64,000 nt of DNA, from the NCBI RefSeq assembly GCF_012584445.1, contig NZ_JABAHI010000008.1, forward strand, positions 1,240,001 to 1,304,000. The letters are read 5' to 3'. Below the pieces are notes generated by a model. The model was not told the origin of the DNA and did no database searches. It saw only the letters and a list, made by a program, of their open reading frames with translations. The stretch comes from Olsenella sp. KGMB02461 (GTDB lineage: Bacteria; Actinomycetota; Coriobacteriia; Coriobacteriales; Atopobiaceae). Shown one piece after another: positions 56,181-64,000 of the stretch. The translations under genes were made by a program, and so were the position numbers. Numbering within the stretch: the stretch's first letter is position 1; the number at the start of each line of letters is the position of its first letter.

Positions 56181-57149
56181 ATGCATAAGGTATCAATAAT
56201 AATCCCCGCTTACAACGTAGCCACCTTTTTGCCGAGATGCCTTGAATCTGTTTTTAAACAGACATACAGCAACCTCGAAGTACTGGTTATTGACGACGGG
56301 TCAAAAGACGATACGCTTGCTATCGCCCAACAAATCGCAAAAAGTGATTCTCGCTGCATAGTAATCCATCAGCCCAACGCAGGCTTATCCGGTGCTCGCA
56401 ACACAGGCATCGATAATTCCACGGGCGATTTTCTTTTTTTCCTAGACTCCGATGACTTCATTGGATCACAAGAAATCGAGCAGCTCGTCGATCGGCAATC
56501 TGCCACTCAGGCTGACATGACTATTGGTGGATTTACTTTTACAGATCCAGAAGGACAGCCTCTTTCCCGTATATGCGCACCATCTGAGCTTATTGATGAG
56601 GAACAATTCTGGGATCGAGCTATGGGCCACGCAGACTCTGTTGAGTTTATCGTTGCCTGGGGAAAGCTCTATAAAAGAGAGTTGTTTTCCCACGAAAGAT
56701 TCGATGTGGGAAAACTCCATGAAGACGAATACATCATTCATCGTCTTGCAGCTCAATGCTCTCGTATTGCAACTGTAGCGATAGATGATTATTACTACGC
56801 TCAGAACCCTCAATCGATAACCCATGCAAAAACGGTTGTAAATTATCTTGACGCCTCTGAAGCACTTTTAAAGCGCATTGACTATCTCACGGATAAACAT
56901 TGGTTTGCACCGGCCTGGGAGGCTCTCTCTATCGCGAAAGCCCCGTTATCTGAAGCTCGATATGCATCAGATCCAGACCCAACCATTAACCAAAAACACC
57001 TCAAGTATCTAAAAGATTGCTGGGATGCCAGATACGATTACCTGACTTCATCGTTTAAGCCCTCGCGCTCTTTTAAAAATATTCTTGCAACTAATTTGTT
57101 CCGCCACGCCCCAAATCTTTTCACAAGTATCAAGAAAGCGATCCATTAG
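56181..57149 (+). CDS. Glycosyltransferase family 2
   Basis: About 322 residues. GT-A fold with VSIIIPAYNVATFLPRCLESVFKQTY, VIDDGSKDDT, GLSGARNTGID and the metal-binding FLDSDDF (about 92). The C-terminal region is helical and without membrane segments. It transfers a sugar from a nucleotide donor to a growing glycan; donor and acceptor unknown. TTG at 56178 is an alternative start with better spacing to GGAG (56166). Five bases upstream of the pyruvyl transferase, so probably co-transcribed. The C-terminal part is AT-rich like the rest of the locus. Confidence 0.92.
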   Translation: MHKVSIIIPAYNVATFLPRCLESVFKQTYSNLEVLVIDDGSKDDTLAIAQQIAKSDSRCIVIHQPNAGLSGARNTGIDNSTGDFLFFLDSDDFIGSQEIEQLVDRQSATQADMTIGGFTFTDPEGQPLSRICAPSELIDEEQFWDRAMGHADSVEFIVAWGKLYKRELFSHERFDVGKLHEDEYIIHRLAAQCSRIATVAIDDYYYAQNPQSITHAKTVVNYLDASEALLKRIDYLTDKHWFAPAWEALSIAKAPLSEARYASDPDPTINQKHLKYLKDCWDARYDYLTSSFKPSRSFKNILATNLFRHAPNLFTSIKKAIH

Positions 57150-57154
57150 CTATC

Positions 57155-58216
57155 ATGAAACTCAAGCCATTTACTCACTACATAGGGGCAGTACACCGCC
57201 GCACTTCCTTAGCCTCTGTTGTACCAGCATTTGCCTCTCACCAGAAGCATCACTCTTCTTCGGTCATTGTTATGGGCACCCCAACCCATTCGAACCTCGG
57301 CGATCAGGCTATCGTCTATGCGCAGGAGCAGCTGCTATCAGATGCAGGTCTTAATGACATTGCCTTTGAGATCCCTAGAACCACCTATGAACGTTTTCAT
57401 GGTCACATTGACCATCTAGTCCGTCCTCATGACCTCATTATTATTGATGGAGGAGGTAACTTAGGCACTCTTTGGCCTGAAGAAAATACCTTTATCAATA
57501 CTATCCTTAACAAGTTTAAGAACAATCATATAGTCATGTTTCCTCAAACCGCTTATTACGAAGACACTCCTCTTGGACGAATCACTCAAGAAGAAACAGC
57601 ACAGGTGTTCTCCGAGAATCCTAATATAGTCTTCTATTCTAGGGATCAACCTACTTATAAACTTATTAAAGTACTATCTCCTCAAACTACAAATTATCTT
57701 GTTCCCGATATAGTTCCCTACCTAGAGTTAGACGATCTATACCATGAGAGGAGCGGCGCATTACTCTGCTTAAGATCTGACAAAGAGCGCGTTCTTGAAC
57801 CTAAAGATGCAGAGACCCTTGAGTGCTTTCTAAGAGACAAACTTTCTTTAGTTCATAACACTTCAACTCTTTCTGCAACTCAATTCATTGGTCGCGCCAG
57901 GCGCCCCGAAGAGCTACAGGCGAAGTGGAATGAGTTTGCCTCCGCGAAACTGGTCGTTACAGACCGTCTTCACGGAATGATTTTTTCTGCTATCACCGGG
58001 ACGCCTTGTGTCGCCTTAGACAACGTAAGCCATAAAGTTCAAGAAGGAGCCTCTTGGCTTTCTGACATACCGAATATCAAGGTTGCTACTTCGGCATTCG
58101 AGGCCAAGCAGGCTATTCAAGATGTTCTTGAAGTCGGCCCCCTAACTTATCGTCGTGGTAAGCGCGCACCTTATTATGAGTCAATCAAGCAGGTGATCCT
58201 TGATGCAGTCAAGTAA
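57155..58216 (+). CDS. Polysaccharide pyruvyl transferase family protein
   Basis: 353 residues. VIVMGTPTHSNLGDQAIVYAQ (about 35-55), IIIDGGGNLGTLWPEE (about 92), HIVMFPQTAYYED (about 125), VFYSRDQPTYKLI and the C-terminal TDRLHGMIFSAITGTPCVALDN (about 268) are the signature blocks of the CsaB/WcaK/EpsO family, which adds pyruvate ketals to sugars from PEP. The product would be an acidic modification of the surface glycan. Overlaps the flippase gene start by 14 bases. No strong ribosome site. Confidence 0.92.
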   Translation: MKLKPFTHYIGAVHRRTSLASVVPAFASHQKHHSSSVIVMGTPTHSNLGDQAIVYAQEQLLSDAGLNDIAFEIPRTTYERFHGHIDHLVRPHDLIIIDGGGNLGTLWPEENTFINTILNKFKNNHIVMFPQTAYYEDTPLGRITQEETAQVFSENPNIVFYSRDQPTYKLIKVLSPQTTNYLVPDIVPYLELDDLYHERSGALLCLRSDKERVLEPKDAETLECFLRDKLSLVHNTSTLSATQFIGRARRPEELQAKWNEFASAKLVVTDRLHGMIFSAITGTPCVALDNVSHKVQEGASWLSDIPNIKVATSAFEAKQAIQDVLEVGPLTYRRGKRAPYYESIKQVILDAVK

Positions 58217-59729
58217 GGTCGCTACGGCCTTCAATGTTGCCTCAGCGATCGTCACTCTCGTGGTCCAAATGGGAATTAGCTTTGTCTTATCCTCATACTT
58301 GGTTGCCACGGTAGGTGAAGCAGCGACCGGCTTTAGCCAACTTGCGAACAATTTTGTATCCTATGCGTCGTTGATTACCTTAGCTTTCAACTCAATGGGC
58401 TCACGCTTTATTGCCGCTGCCTACCATCGCGGCAATAAAAAAGAAGCCACTGCCTATTACTCTACTCTCGTAGTATGCAATACAGTCTTATGTCTAGTTT
58501 TCCTTCCTGTTGCAGCAGCTGTTGTGGCAAATGTTCAGCAGATTGTCGATCTTGGCAATGCTAATCTCCAAGATGTTCAGCTTTTGTTTTCCTTTGTATT
58601 CATTAATTTTGGTGTGAACCTCTTTGTCTCACTGTTCTGCAGTGCCATGTTCGTCACAAATAAGCTCTACATTCAGAACATGATCAATTTAGGACGCAAT
58701 GTCCTAAATGCTGTATTTCTTCTTTTTGCCTACTCTATCTTTGAGTCCCAGATCCATTATGTGTCGCTGATCGCTCTCACTTTGTCGCTAATTAGCGTCC
58801 CCATCTGCTATCACTTCAAGCGGATACTAATTCCCGAAATTACATTCAAGTTTAACGACTTTTCTTTTTTCTTTATAAAAATGCTTACCTCTTCTGGCAT
58901 TTGGAATACCGTAAATCAAGCAGGGAACGTTCTCACCACAGGTCTAGATCTCCTATTTGCCAACTGGTTTGTGGGAGCAGGTCCAATGGGCACTCTCTCA
59001 ATTGCAAAAACCGTTCCAACCGCAATTATTACTCTTGCAAGCACACTTAATAGTAATCTAGAGCCGGAGCTAGTCATTGATTATGCCAAAGAGGGCACCA
59101 GCGGGATGCTTGCTCGTCTCTGGCGTGATATTAAATTATCGAACTTAATTTTGTCCGTGCCTATTGCCGTGTTCTGCTGTCTTGCCGTACCGTTTTATTT
59201 GCTTTGGGTGCCATCTTTGGATGCAAATCTTCTTGCAGTTCTCTCTTTTCTCTCGATCATGAATTTCATTCCTTGGGCAGGATTACAGACTCTTTACAAC
59301 GTTTTTACAGCCACCAATCACCTTAAGGTGAACTCTGTCGCATTTGCTGTAGGGAGTGCTCTCAACGTACTTATTGTTTTACTACTGCTCGAATTTACCG
59401 ATCTCGGCCTTCTTGCTATCGCGGGAACGAGCTCTGTTATTGGAATAGTCCGCAACTGCATAATAGTAGCACCATACGTCGCACAATTGCTAAATACGCC
59501 TGTAAAGTTCTTTTACTTCGAGGCTTGCAAATCGGTGGGTTGCTGCGCTCTCACTTGGATCATCACTGCAGGTATTACCTATTTTTGGTATCCCAATACT
59601 TGGCTTACGCTCTTCGGAGTCGCCACATTGTCATGTATTATCTGCTGGCTAATTGTTATCTTCATTACTTTTTCTAAAACCGAACGTCAACACCTATTTG
59701 CAGGTATATTCAGAAAACTTCACCGTTAG
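58203..59729 (+). CDS. Lipid-linked oligosaccharide flippase (Wzx-like, MOP superfamily)
   Basis: 508 residues with about 12-14 hydrophobic helices throughout, beginning VASAIVTLVVQMGISFVLSSYLV and including the paired-repeat feature FNSMGSRFIAAAYHRGNKKEA after helix 2, as in polysaccharide_synt/MATE-like exporters. It should move undecaprenyl-linked repeat units across the membrane. ATG 58203 has AGGTGA six bases upstream and overlaps the preceding gene. Followed eight bases later by the radical SAM gene. Confidence 0.9.
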   Translation: MQSSKVATAFNVASAIVTLVVQMGISFVLSSYLVATVGEAATGFSQLANNFVSYASLITLAFNSMGSRFIAAAYHRGNKKEATAYYSTLVVCNTVLCLVFLPVAAAVVANVQQIVDLGNANLQDVQLLFSFVFINFGVNLFVSLFCSAMFVTNKLYIQNMINLGRNVLNAVFLLFAYSIFESQIHYVSLIALTLSLISVPICYHFKRILIPEITFKFNDFSFFFIKMLTSSGIWNTVNQAGNVLTTGLDLLFANWFVGAGPMGTLSIAKTVPTAIITLASTLNSNLEPELVIDYAKEGTSGMLARLWRDIKLSNLILSVPIAVFCCLAVPFYLLWVPSLDANLLAVLSFLSIMNFIPWAGLQTLYNVFTATNHLKVNSVAFAVGSALNVLIVLLLLEFTDLGLLAIAGTSSVIGIVRNCIIVAPYVAQLLNTPVKFFYFEACKSVGCCALTWIITAGITYFWYPNTWLTLFGVATLSCIICWLIVIFITFSKTERQHLFAGIFRKLHR

Positions 59730-59737
59730 GAAGCATT

Positions 59738-60823
59738 ATGAAAAAGTTATTTTTCTTCGGTATCCCATTATCTGTTTGCAATCTACGTTGTCATTATTGC
59801 TACCTTGCTCAAAGAGACTCGCAGTACGAAGGTATTATTCCGGCGATGAAATACGATCCCGACCAAGTTGCTTATGCAATGAGAATGGAACGAGTCGGTG
59901 GCCCATCATTTTTTAACCTGTGCGCAGACGGAGAGACTCTCTTACTTCCAAATATCGAAGAGTACGTTAGGAAGCTTGCTCTTGAAGGCCATTGGATCGA
60001 AATAGTATCCAATATGACCATTACAAAGAAGCTCGATCAAATACTCAACTTGGAAAAAGACGCTCTCTCTCATATTGAATTCAAGTGCTCGCTTCACTAC
60101 CTGCAGCTGAAAGAGCGAGGCATGCTTGATAAGTTTGCTCGCAATGTTAATGCAGCACGTCATTCAGGAGCTTCCATTACAGTAGAGATTACTCCTACAG
60201 ACGAGCTTATCCCATTTATCGAGGAAGTTAAGGAATACTGCATTTCAAATTTTGGAGCTTTACCTCATCTCACAATCGCAAGGGATGATGCGACTTCTGG
60301 CATTGAGATGCTAACCAACCTGAGTATCGAAAAATACAACGCCATCTGGTCCACATTTGATTCTAGCTTTTGGCGATTTAAATCTTCAATTTTCGGAGTC
60401 CGTCAGACAGGTTTCTGTAATGCTGGAGCCTGGTCTTACATGGTAAATATGTCTACTGGAAATACACGCCAATGCTATTGTGGAGTATCGGTTGGCAATA
60501 TTTTCGCCAACCCAGATAAGCCTCTTCCCGAAAAACCAGTCGGACGATGCTTACTTCCCCATTGCTATAACGGGCATGCCCTATTAACCCTTGGCACCAT
60601 CGCCGACCTCACACCTGTTTGTTATGGAGATATTCGTGATAGAAAGTGTGCCGACGGGACCCACTGGCTACAGCCAGAGCTAAAAGCAGCTTTCAACACA
60701 AAGCTCCAAGATGCTAATACGCTGCCTTCTTCTGTAATGCAAGGAGTTGATATATTCAAAACTGATGTATACGAGAAGGCGAAACTACTCAAATCTAAGC
60801 TAATCGGACCCTCTGATATCTAA
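59738..60823 (+). CDS. Radical SAM protein within the glycan locus
   Basis: 361 residues. The iron-sulphur motif is right at the N-terminus: CNLRCHYC (Cys14, 18, 21). The barrel has FNLCADGETLL in place of the usual GGEPL and a VEITPTDELIPF strand. The C-terminal 130 residues carry clustered cysteines (GFCNAGAWSY, RQCYCG, GRCLLPHCYNGH, PVCYGD), fitting a SPASM-like auxiliary cluster. AGGA six bases before the ATG. It is the last gene of the plus-strand glycan set, eight bases after the flippase. Its substrate is not obvious: a peptide or a nucleotide-sugar are both possible. Confidence 0.88.
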   Translation: MKKLFFFGIPLSVCNLRCHYCYLAQRDSQYEGIIPAMKYDPDQVAYAMRMERVGGPSFFNLCADGETLLLPNIEEYVRKLALEGHWIEIVSNMTITKKLDQILNLEKDALSHIEFKCSLHYLQLKERGMLDKFARNVNAARHSGASITVEITPTDELIPFIEEVKEYCISNFGALPHLTIARDDATSGIEMLTNLSIEKYNAIWSTFDSSFWRFKSSIFGVRQTGFCNAGAWSYMVNMSTGNTRQCYCGVSVGNIFANPDKPLPEKPVGRCLLPHCYNGHALLTLGTIADLTPVCYGDIRDRKCADGTHWLQPELKAAFNTKLQDANTLPSSVMQGVDIFKTDVYEKAKLLKSKLIGPSDI

Positions 60824-60828
60824 GCGGC

Positions 60829-61878
60829 TTAACCAACAGAATGGACTATTCGGTAAATAGATCTAAGGGGGTAGTATCCAAAAGCAACAAGAAGACACGC
60901 TATCTTCCTATCGATTCGCATATCTCCATTAATAAGCTGACGCAATACTTTTCTAAGTAAGATCAGATTTTCTTTAATCTGTGAAGCGTATTTCAAATCT
61001 GTCTGTTTATTACCGTGAATAACCGAATCTACAAGAATAGTAAAGTAGCTCCTATCGACATTATATTCTATATCATCTATATATTTAATTGCATGACCTC
61101 CACGTTTCCTCGCTAGGGAGGCAATTCGCTTCCATACATCTGTAAGACTCAAATAATTTTCTCCAAAAGAAGTCCCCGTTATGCTTTGAGGATTTTGATA
61201 GTAATAATACAGTGGTTCATCTGTCTCTATAATAGTTTTTGATTTTAACAATACTTTGAACATGCTCTCTACGTCCTCGTTGAGGACGCCCACTGGGAAT
61301 TGATCGTTTTCCAGAAGATCCCTCTTATAAAGTTTTCCGCACGCATAATGAATCGTTCGATTTCCATTCTTGCGAAAATAAATGTCCAAATACTGGCTAG
61401 CTGAATAGCATTTAGCTCGAGATGTATCCGCCTTTACTTGTAGCGACTGCTTACTTCCATCGGTTTTTAGAAGACTACATACTGCAAAACTAGCATTATA
61501 CGAAGTCAACAAATTATAAAGCACTTCTAAGTAAAGAGGCGAAACCCAATCATCGCTATCTATAAATGTTACATACGATCCAGTACAGTGCTCGATACCG
61601 GCATTTCTTGCACTACTTAGTCCACCGTTTTGTTTATGAATTACATTTATCCTCTTATCATCTTTGGCTATTAGGTCACAGAGATATCCAGATCTATCTG
61701 TCGACCCATCATCAACCAAAATTACCTCAATGTTTATGTACGACTGTGCCAAAACCGAATTGATGCATCTTGCTAAATACATCTCGACATTATATACAGG
61801 CACAATAACAGATATCTTATCGGTATTTAAATTTGTTTCTGCATTGTAGCTGCCCATATGCCGAACTACCTTACCCAT
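60829..61878 (-). CDS. Glycosyltransferase family 2
   Basis: 349 residues. ISVIVPVYNVEMYLARCINSVLAQSY, VDDGSTDRSG, GGLSSARNAGIEH and FIDSDDWV (about 110) define the GT2 domain. A Tyr/Lys-rich helical C-terminus follows, including YYYQNPQSITG, a phrase shared with the GT2 at 56181. Meets the radical SAM gene tail to tail with only five bases between. No strong ribosome site before ATG 61878, so the start could be the downstream ATG at 61857. Confidence 0.92.
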   Translation of the reverse strand: MGKVVRHMGSYNAETNLNTDKISVIVPVYNVEMYLARCINSVLAQSYINIEVILVDDGSTDRSGYLCDLIAKDDKRINVIHKQNGGLSSARNAGIEHCTGSYVTFIDSDDWVSPLYLEVLYNLLTSYNASFAVCSLLKTDGSKQSLQVKADTSRAKCYSASQYLDIYFRKNGNRTIHYACGKLYKRDLLENDQFPVGVLNEDVESMFKVLLKSKTIIETDEPLYYYYQNPQSITGTSFGENYLSLTDVWKRIASLARKRGGHAIKYIDDIEYNVDRSYFTILVDSVIHGNKQTDLKYASQIKENLILLRKVLRQLINGDMRIDRKIACLLVAFGYYPLRSIYRIVHSVG

Positions 61879-61970
61879 TCAAAGAAGGATCCACGATAAT
61901 CGAGTACAGATCCGGTGTACGTCCCATTAATAAAGGTTTAATGGACTATATTACCAATTTACCAACATTG

Positions 61971-63053
61971 TCACTCAAATAGTATCTTACACGCCTTATC
62001 GATATAGTGTATAAAGAATAAAGCCACCTGATAATGGGCGTGTTTCCAGAATAAAGCCGGTAGGTAATAAACCCACTTATTAGTCCCCCAGTATTCCGGA
62101 ACACTTGTTGTGAATTGAGAGATCGAAAGGGACTTTACGACCCTATGCCACACTCTTGCGGCTTGTGGCAAATACTTGACATCCAATGTAGCAGACCTTC
62201 GGAACTGCTGCGCAATCTCCTTTGCCATCATTGCATGTTTTTCGTTTTCATCAAACATAGTACAACTATTCACTGCTGTTTCATATGGTAAGAGAGAATC
62301 TGGATCATTTACATCATTTACTGAAACTGTCTGCGATACGGATAGATTCCATTGATATAGTGGACTATATACAAACTCTACTTCCCCTTTAGAAGCGATT
62401 GCATTTAAATATAATATATTGAAATAGTAGTCTTCTGAGAACTTAACTCCCACAGGAAACAAAGAACTTCCTATACATTTTTTTAAAATATTTATTACTT
62501 TACTACTATAAAGCCGTCCCCAAACAGCATTCCACTCGAATAGATTTTGAAATGGTAATTTCAAATTCGTATCTTTATGAAGGCATTTATCTAGCACGCT
62601 TTTTGCTGGAATAGCTACGCTATCTATCTGACTCAATTCATCGTACTTCAATTTTGACGGCAGCTCTCCATCTTTTAAATATCCGAATACTGCCAGATCC
62701 GCAGTATTATTACTTAGCACTTGGTCGATTCCCGCTTTCCAATTTGGCAGAAAACAATCATCTGCATCAAGGAACATAATCCACTGCCCACTCGCTGCCT
62801 GAAGACCAGCATTGCGAGCAGCTGATCTTCCCATATTCTTCTGTGTAATTATATTTACTCTTGAATCATTTGCGCTTATATCAAGTAAGATCTCTCCGGT
62901 TCTATCCGTAGAGCCATCATTTACAACAATTACTTCGAAGTCTTTGCTTGGAGTCTTCAACAGACTTTCAAGCGTTTCTCGGATAGTGCTTTCTGCTTGA
63001 TATGCGGGAATAACTACAGACAACTGCATTTTATTATATTCATGTGACAACAT
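61971..63053 (-). CDS. Glycosyltransferase family 2
   Basis: 360 residues. LSVVIPAYQAESTIRETLESLL, VVNDGSTDRTGE, MGRSAARNAGLQAA and FLDADDCF (about 96) mark the catalytic domain. The C-terminal half is helical with a few aromatic-rich stretches (WVYYLPALFWKHAHYQVALFFIHYID) that may touch the membrane. Strongly AT-rich. ATG 63053 or the in-frame ATG at 63029 could start it. 18 bases downstream of the GT32 gene, same strand. Confidence 0.9.
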   Translation of the reverse strand: MLSHEYNKMQLSVVIPAYQAESTIRETLESLLKTPSKDFEVIVVNDGSTDRTGEILLDISANDSRVNIITQKNMGRSAARNAGLQAASGQWIMFLDADDCFLPNWKAGIDQVLSNNTADLAVFGYLKDGELPSKLKYDELSQIDSVAIPAKSVLDKCLHKDTNLKLPFQNLFEWNAVWGRLYSSKVINILKKCIGSSLFPVGVKFSEDYYFNILYLNAIASKGEVEFVYSPLYQWNLSVSQTVSVNDVNDPDSLLPYETAVNSCTMFDENEKHAMMAKEIAQQFRRSATLDVKYLPQAARVWHRVVKSLSISQFTTSVPEYWGTNKWVYYLPALFWKHAHYQVALFFIHYIDKACKILFE

Positions 63054-63071
63054 AATTAAATACTCTCACTA

Positions 63072-63842
63072 CTAACTACGGTATTTAAGCATGCGACGGA
63101 TCCTTGCCGCAGTAACAGCTAACGTTTTATTCCAGCCTCTCTCCAGATAATTTCGTGTTAGGTCCATCTGATATCTGTATTGGGGTGATATCCAAGAGGC
63201 GTCGTAATGATGGATAGAATGCGTATGTGAGGTAACTCTTAGTGTCTCGCTTTCAAAGCTTCTAGGACAAAAGTACTCCGTGGGATATATACGGAAGCCC
63301 GCAACCTCCTGCACCCCCTGCTTGGCCTGAAGCCCTTGTTTAATTAGATATTCCGTAGTTCTTGTCACTACGGTTTCTCCTCGTACTTGTCTCCCTCGGT
63401 TAGTTAAAAAAGGACTATTGTAGTAACCTTTTAACATTTGTTCCAGAAAAGGCATCTTTGCATAAGCACCCATACCCAACCCAGGATTCACTACACCAAC
63501 CGACTTATCAGGAATGGGATCCTTTTCGTACCCTAAAAATGGCCCTAAAGGCAAAATATCCTCGAATGATCTAACCACTTCTACATCAGTATCGAAGTAT
63601 AGGCCACCACACTCATTCAATATTTTAAATCTGGCAACGTCACTAACAAATGCCCATTTTTTCTGCTCATATGCTTCTTTAACATAAGTACAGCAATTAA
63701 TGTCAAAGTTAGCTTCGTTCCATTCAATAATTTCATAGCCTGGGAAAAATTCCCGCCACGAAGCAATGCAATTTTTCCCTTCTTGCGAAAGCTTTCCGTG
63801 CCCGAACCAACAATAGTGAATTATCCGCGGTATCGCTTTCAC
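63072..63842 (-). CDS. GT32-type capsular glycosyltransferase
   Basis: 256 residues from GTG 63842 (GAGG six bases upstream). IPRIIHYCWFGHG at the N-terminus, YEIIEWNEANFD, DVARFKILNECGGLYFDTDVEVV with the DxD at 84-86, and GMGAYAKMPFLEQML are diagnostic for GT32 (Och1/capsular transferase) proteins. They transfer mannose, galactose or other hexoses from nucleotide sugars. It lies between a membrane protein upstream and a GT2 downstream on the same strand. Confidence 0.92.
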   Translation of the reverse strand: MKAIPRIIHYCWFGHGKLSQEGKNCIASWREFFPGYEIIEWNEANFDINCCTYVKEAYEQKKWAFVSDVARFKILNECGGLYFDTDVEVVRSFEDILPLGPFLGYEKDPIPDKSVGVVNPGLGMGAYAKMPFLEQMLKGYYNSPFLTNRGRQVRGETVVTRTTEYLIKQGLQAKQGVQEVAGFRIYPTEYFCPRSFESETLRVTSHTHSIHHYDASWISPQYRYQMDLTRNYLERGWNKTLAVTAARIRRMLKYRS

Positions 63843-63857
63843 AAAAGCCTCGCTTTC

Positions 63858-64000
63858 TTACTTCAGAGATCCCAATATGCCGTTGCAGTTCTGCGTCATT
63901 GACAATTTACCTAGTAATCTATTTCCCGCAATTACAATGTAGTAATTAAATGCCACTAGCATAAATGTTGTCTCCATCAGACCCATAATTGCAAAAAGCG
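63858..64000 (-). CDS. C-terminus of a membrane protein (possibly Wzy polymerase)
   Basis: Only the last 46 codons are in the window, ending at TAA 63858-63860. They read a hydrophobic segment (LFAIMGLMETTFMLVAFNYYIVIAG) and a short basic tail. In this context an O-antigen or capsule polymerase is the natural candidate, but the fragment is too short to prove it. It is 15 bases upstream of the GT32 start. Confidence 0.6.
   Translation of the reverse strand, partial: LFAIMGLMETTFMLVAFNYYIVIAGNRLLGKLSMTQNCNGILGSLK

Noticed and set aside
55007..63091. TACGGTATTTAAGC seen both before the deacetylase-like gene and at the end of the GT32 gene
   Set aside because: A 14-base repeat is expected several times by chance in 64 kb, and the second copy is coding.

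Overview
The window reads as a GC-rich, anaerobic Gram-positive chromosome, most likely an actinobacterium of class Coriobacteriia (Olsenella/Atopobium-like). I infer this from gene content and style, not from a marker gene. The clues are a flavodiiron protein, a stand-alone carbamate kinase, an LDH/HicDH-type dehydrogenase, sortase-anchored giant surface proteins, strong GGAGG-type ribosome binding sites and high-GC codon use. No rRNA, tRNA, CRISPR array, transposase, integrase or origin was recognised.

Layout. 1-5 kb: ABC exporter (permease cut by the left edge, then ATPase), RmuC and an aldehyde dehydrogenase. 5-10 kb: a 1,527-residue wall-anchored protein. 10-20 kb: housekeeping and transport genes (prolyl iminopeptidase-like hydrolase, orphan oligopeptide-binding lipoprotein, CNNM/HlyC membrane protein, small heavy-metal-associated protein, flavodiiron protein, EF-G-like GTPase, 6-phosphofructokinase). 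20-33 kb: a surface-protein island with three large secreted proteins and an MgtC-like protein. One of the three, a MucBP adhesin, is interrupted by a single in-frame amber codon between its signal peptide and its body. 33-43.7 kb: a radical SAM enzyme, a 2-hydroxyacid dehydrogenase, a 23S rRNA m5U methyltransferase, a two-component system, a gene of unknown function and purH. 43.8-55 kb: an LPATG surface protein, carbamate kinase, a DUF2207 membrane protein, a PIN toxin/antitoxin pair, a DUF4012 protein, a coiled-coil membrane protein and a further unknown. From about 55 kb to the right edge the sequence becomes clearly AT-richer and carries a surface-glycan locus: deacetylase-like protein, three GT2 transferases, pyruvyl transferase, Wzx-like flippase, radical SAM enzyme, GT32 transferase and the end of a membrane protein. 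Two convergent gene sets meet at 60.8 kb.

Beyond the genes, three things stand out. (1) The 10-mer TGCCGAGAAA (or its complement) occurs at least 13 times exactly, plus many one-base variants, mostly between genes. (2) A modular 280-360 bp intergenic element occurs twice (12.9 and 41.5 kb), with a long palindrome in which a base pair changes on both sides between copies. (3) The upstream regions of the large surface-protein genes are AT-rich and carry perfect inverted repeats, one with two nested palindromes on a single dyad axis. Many intrinsic terminators could be placed precisely and define most transcription unit ends.
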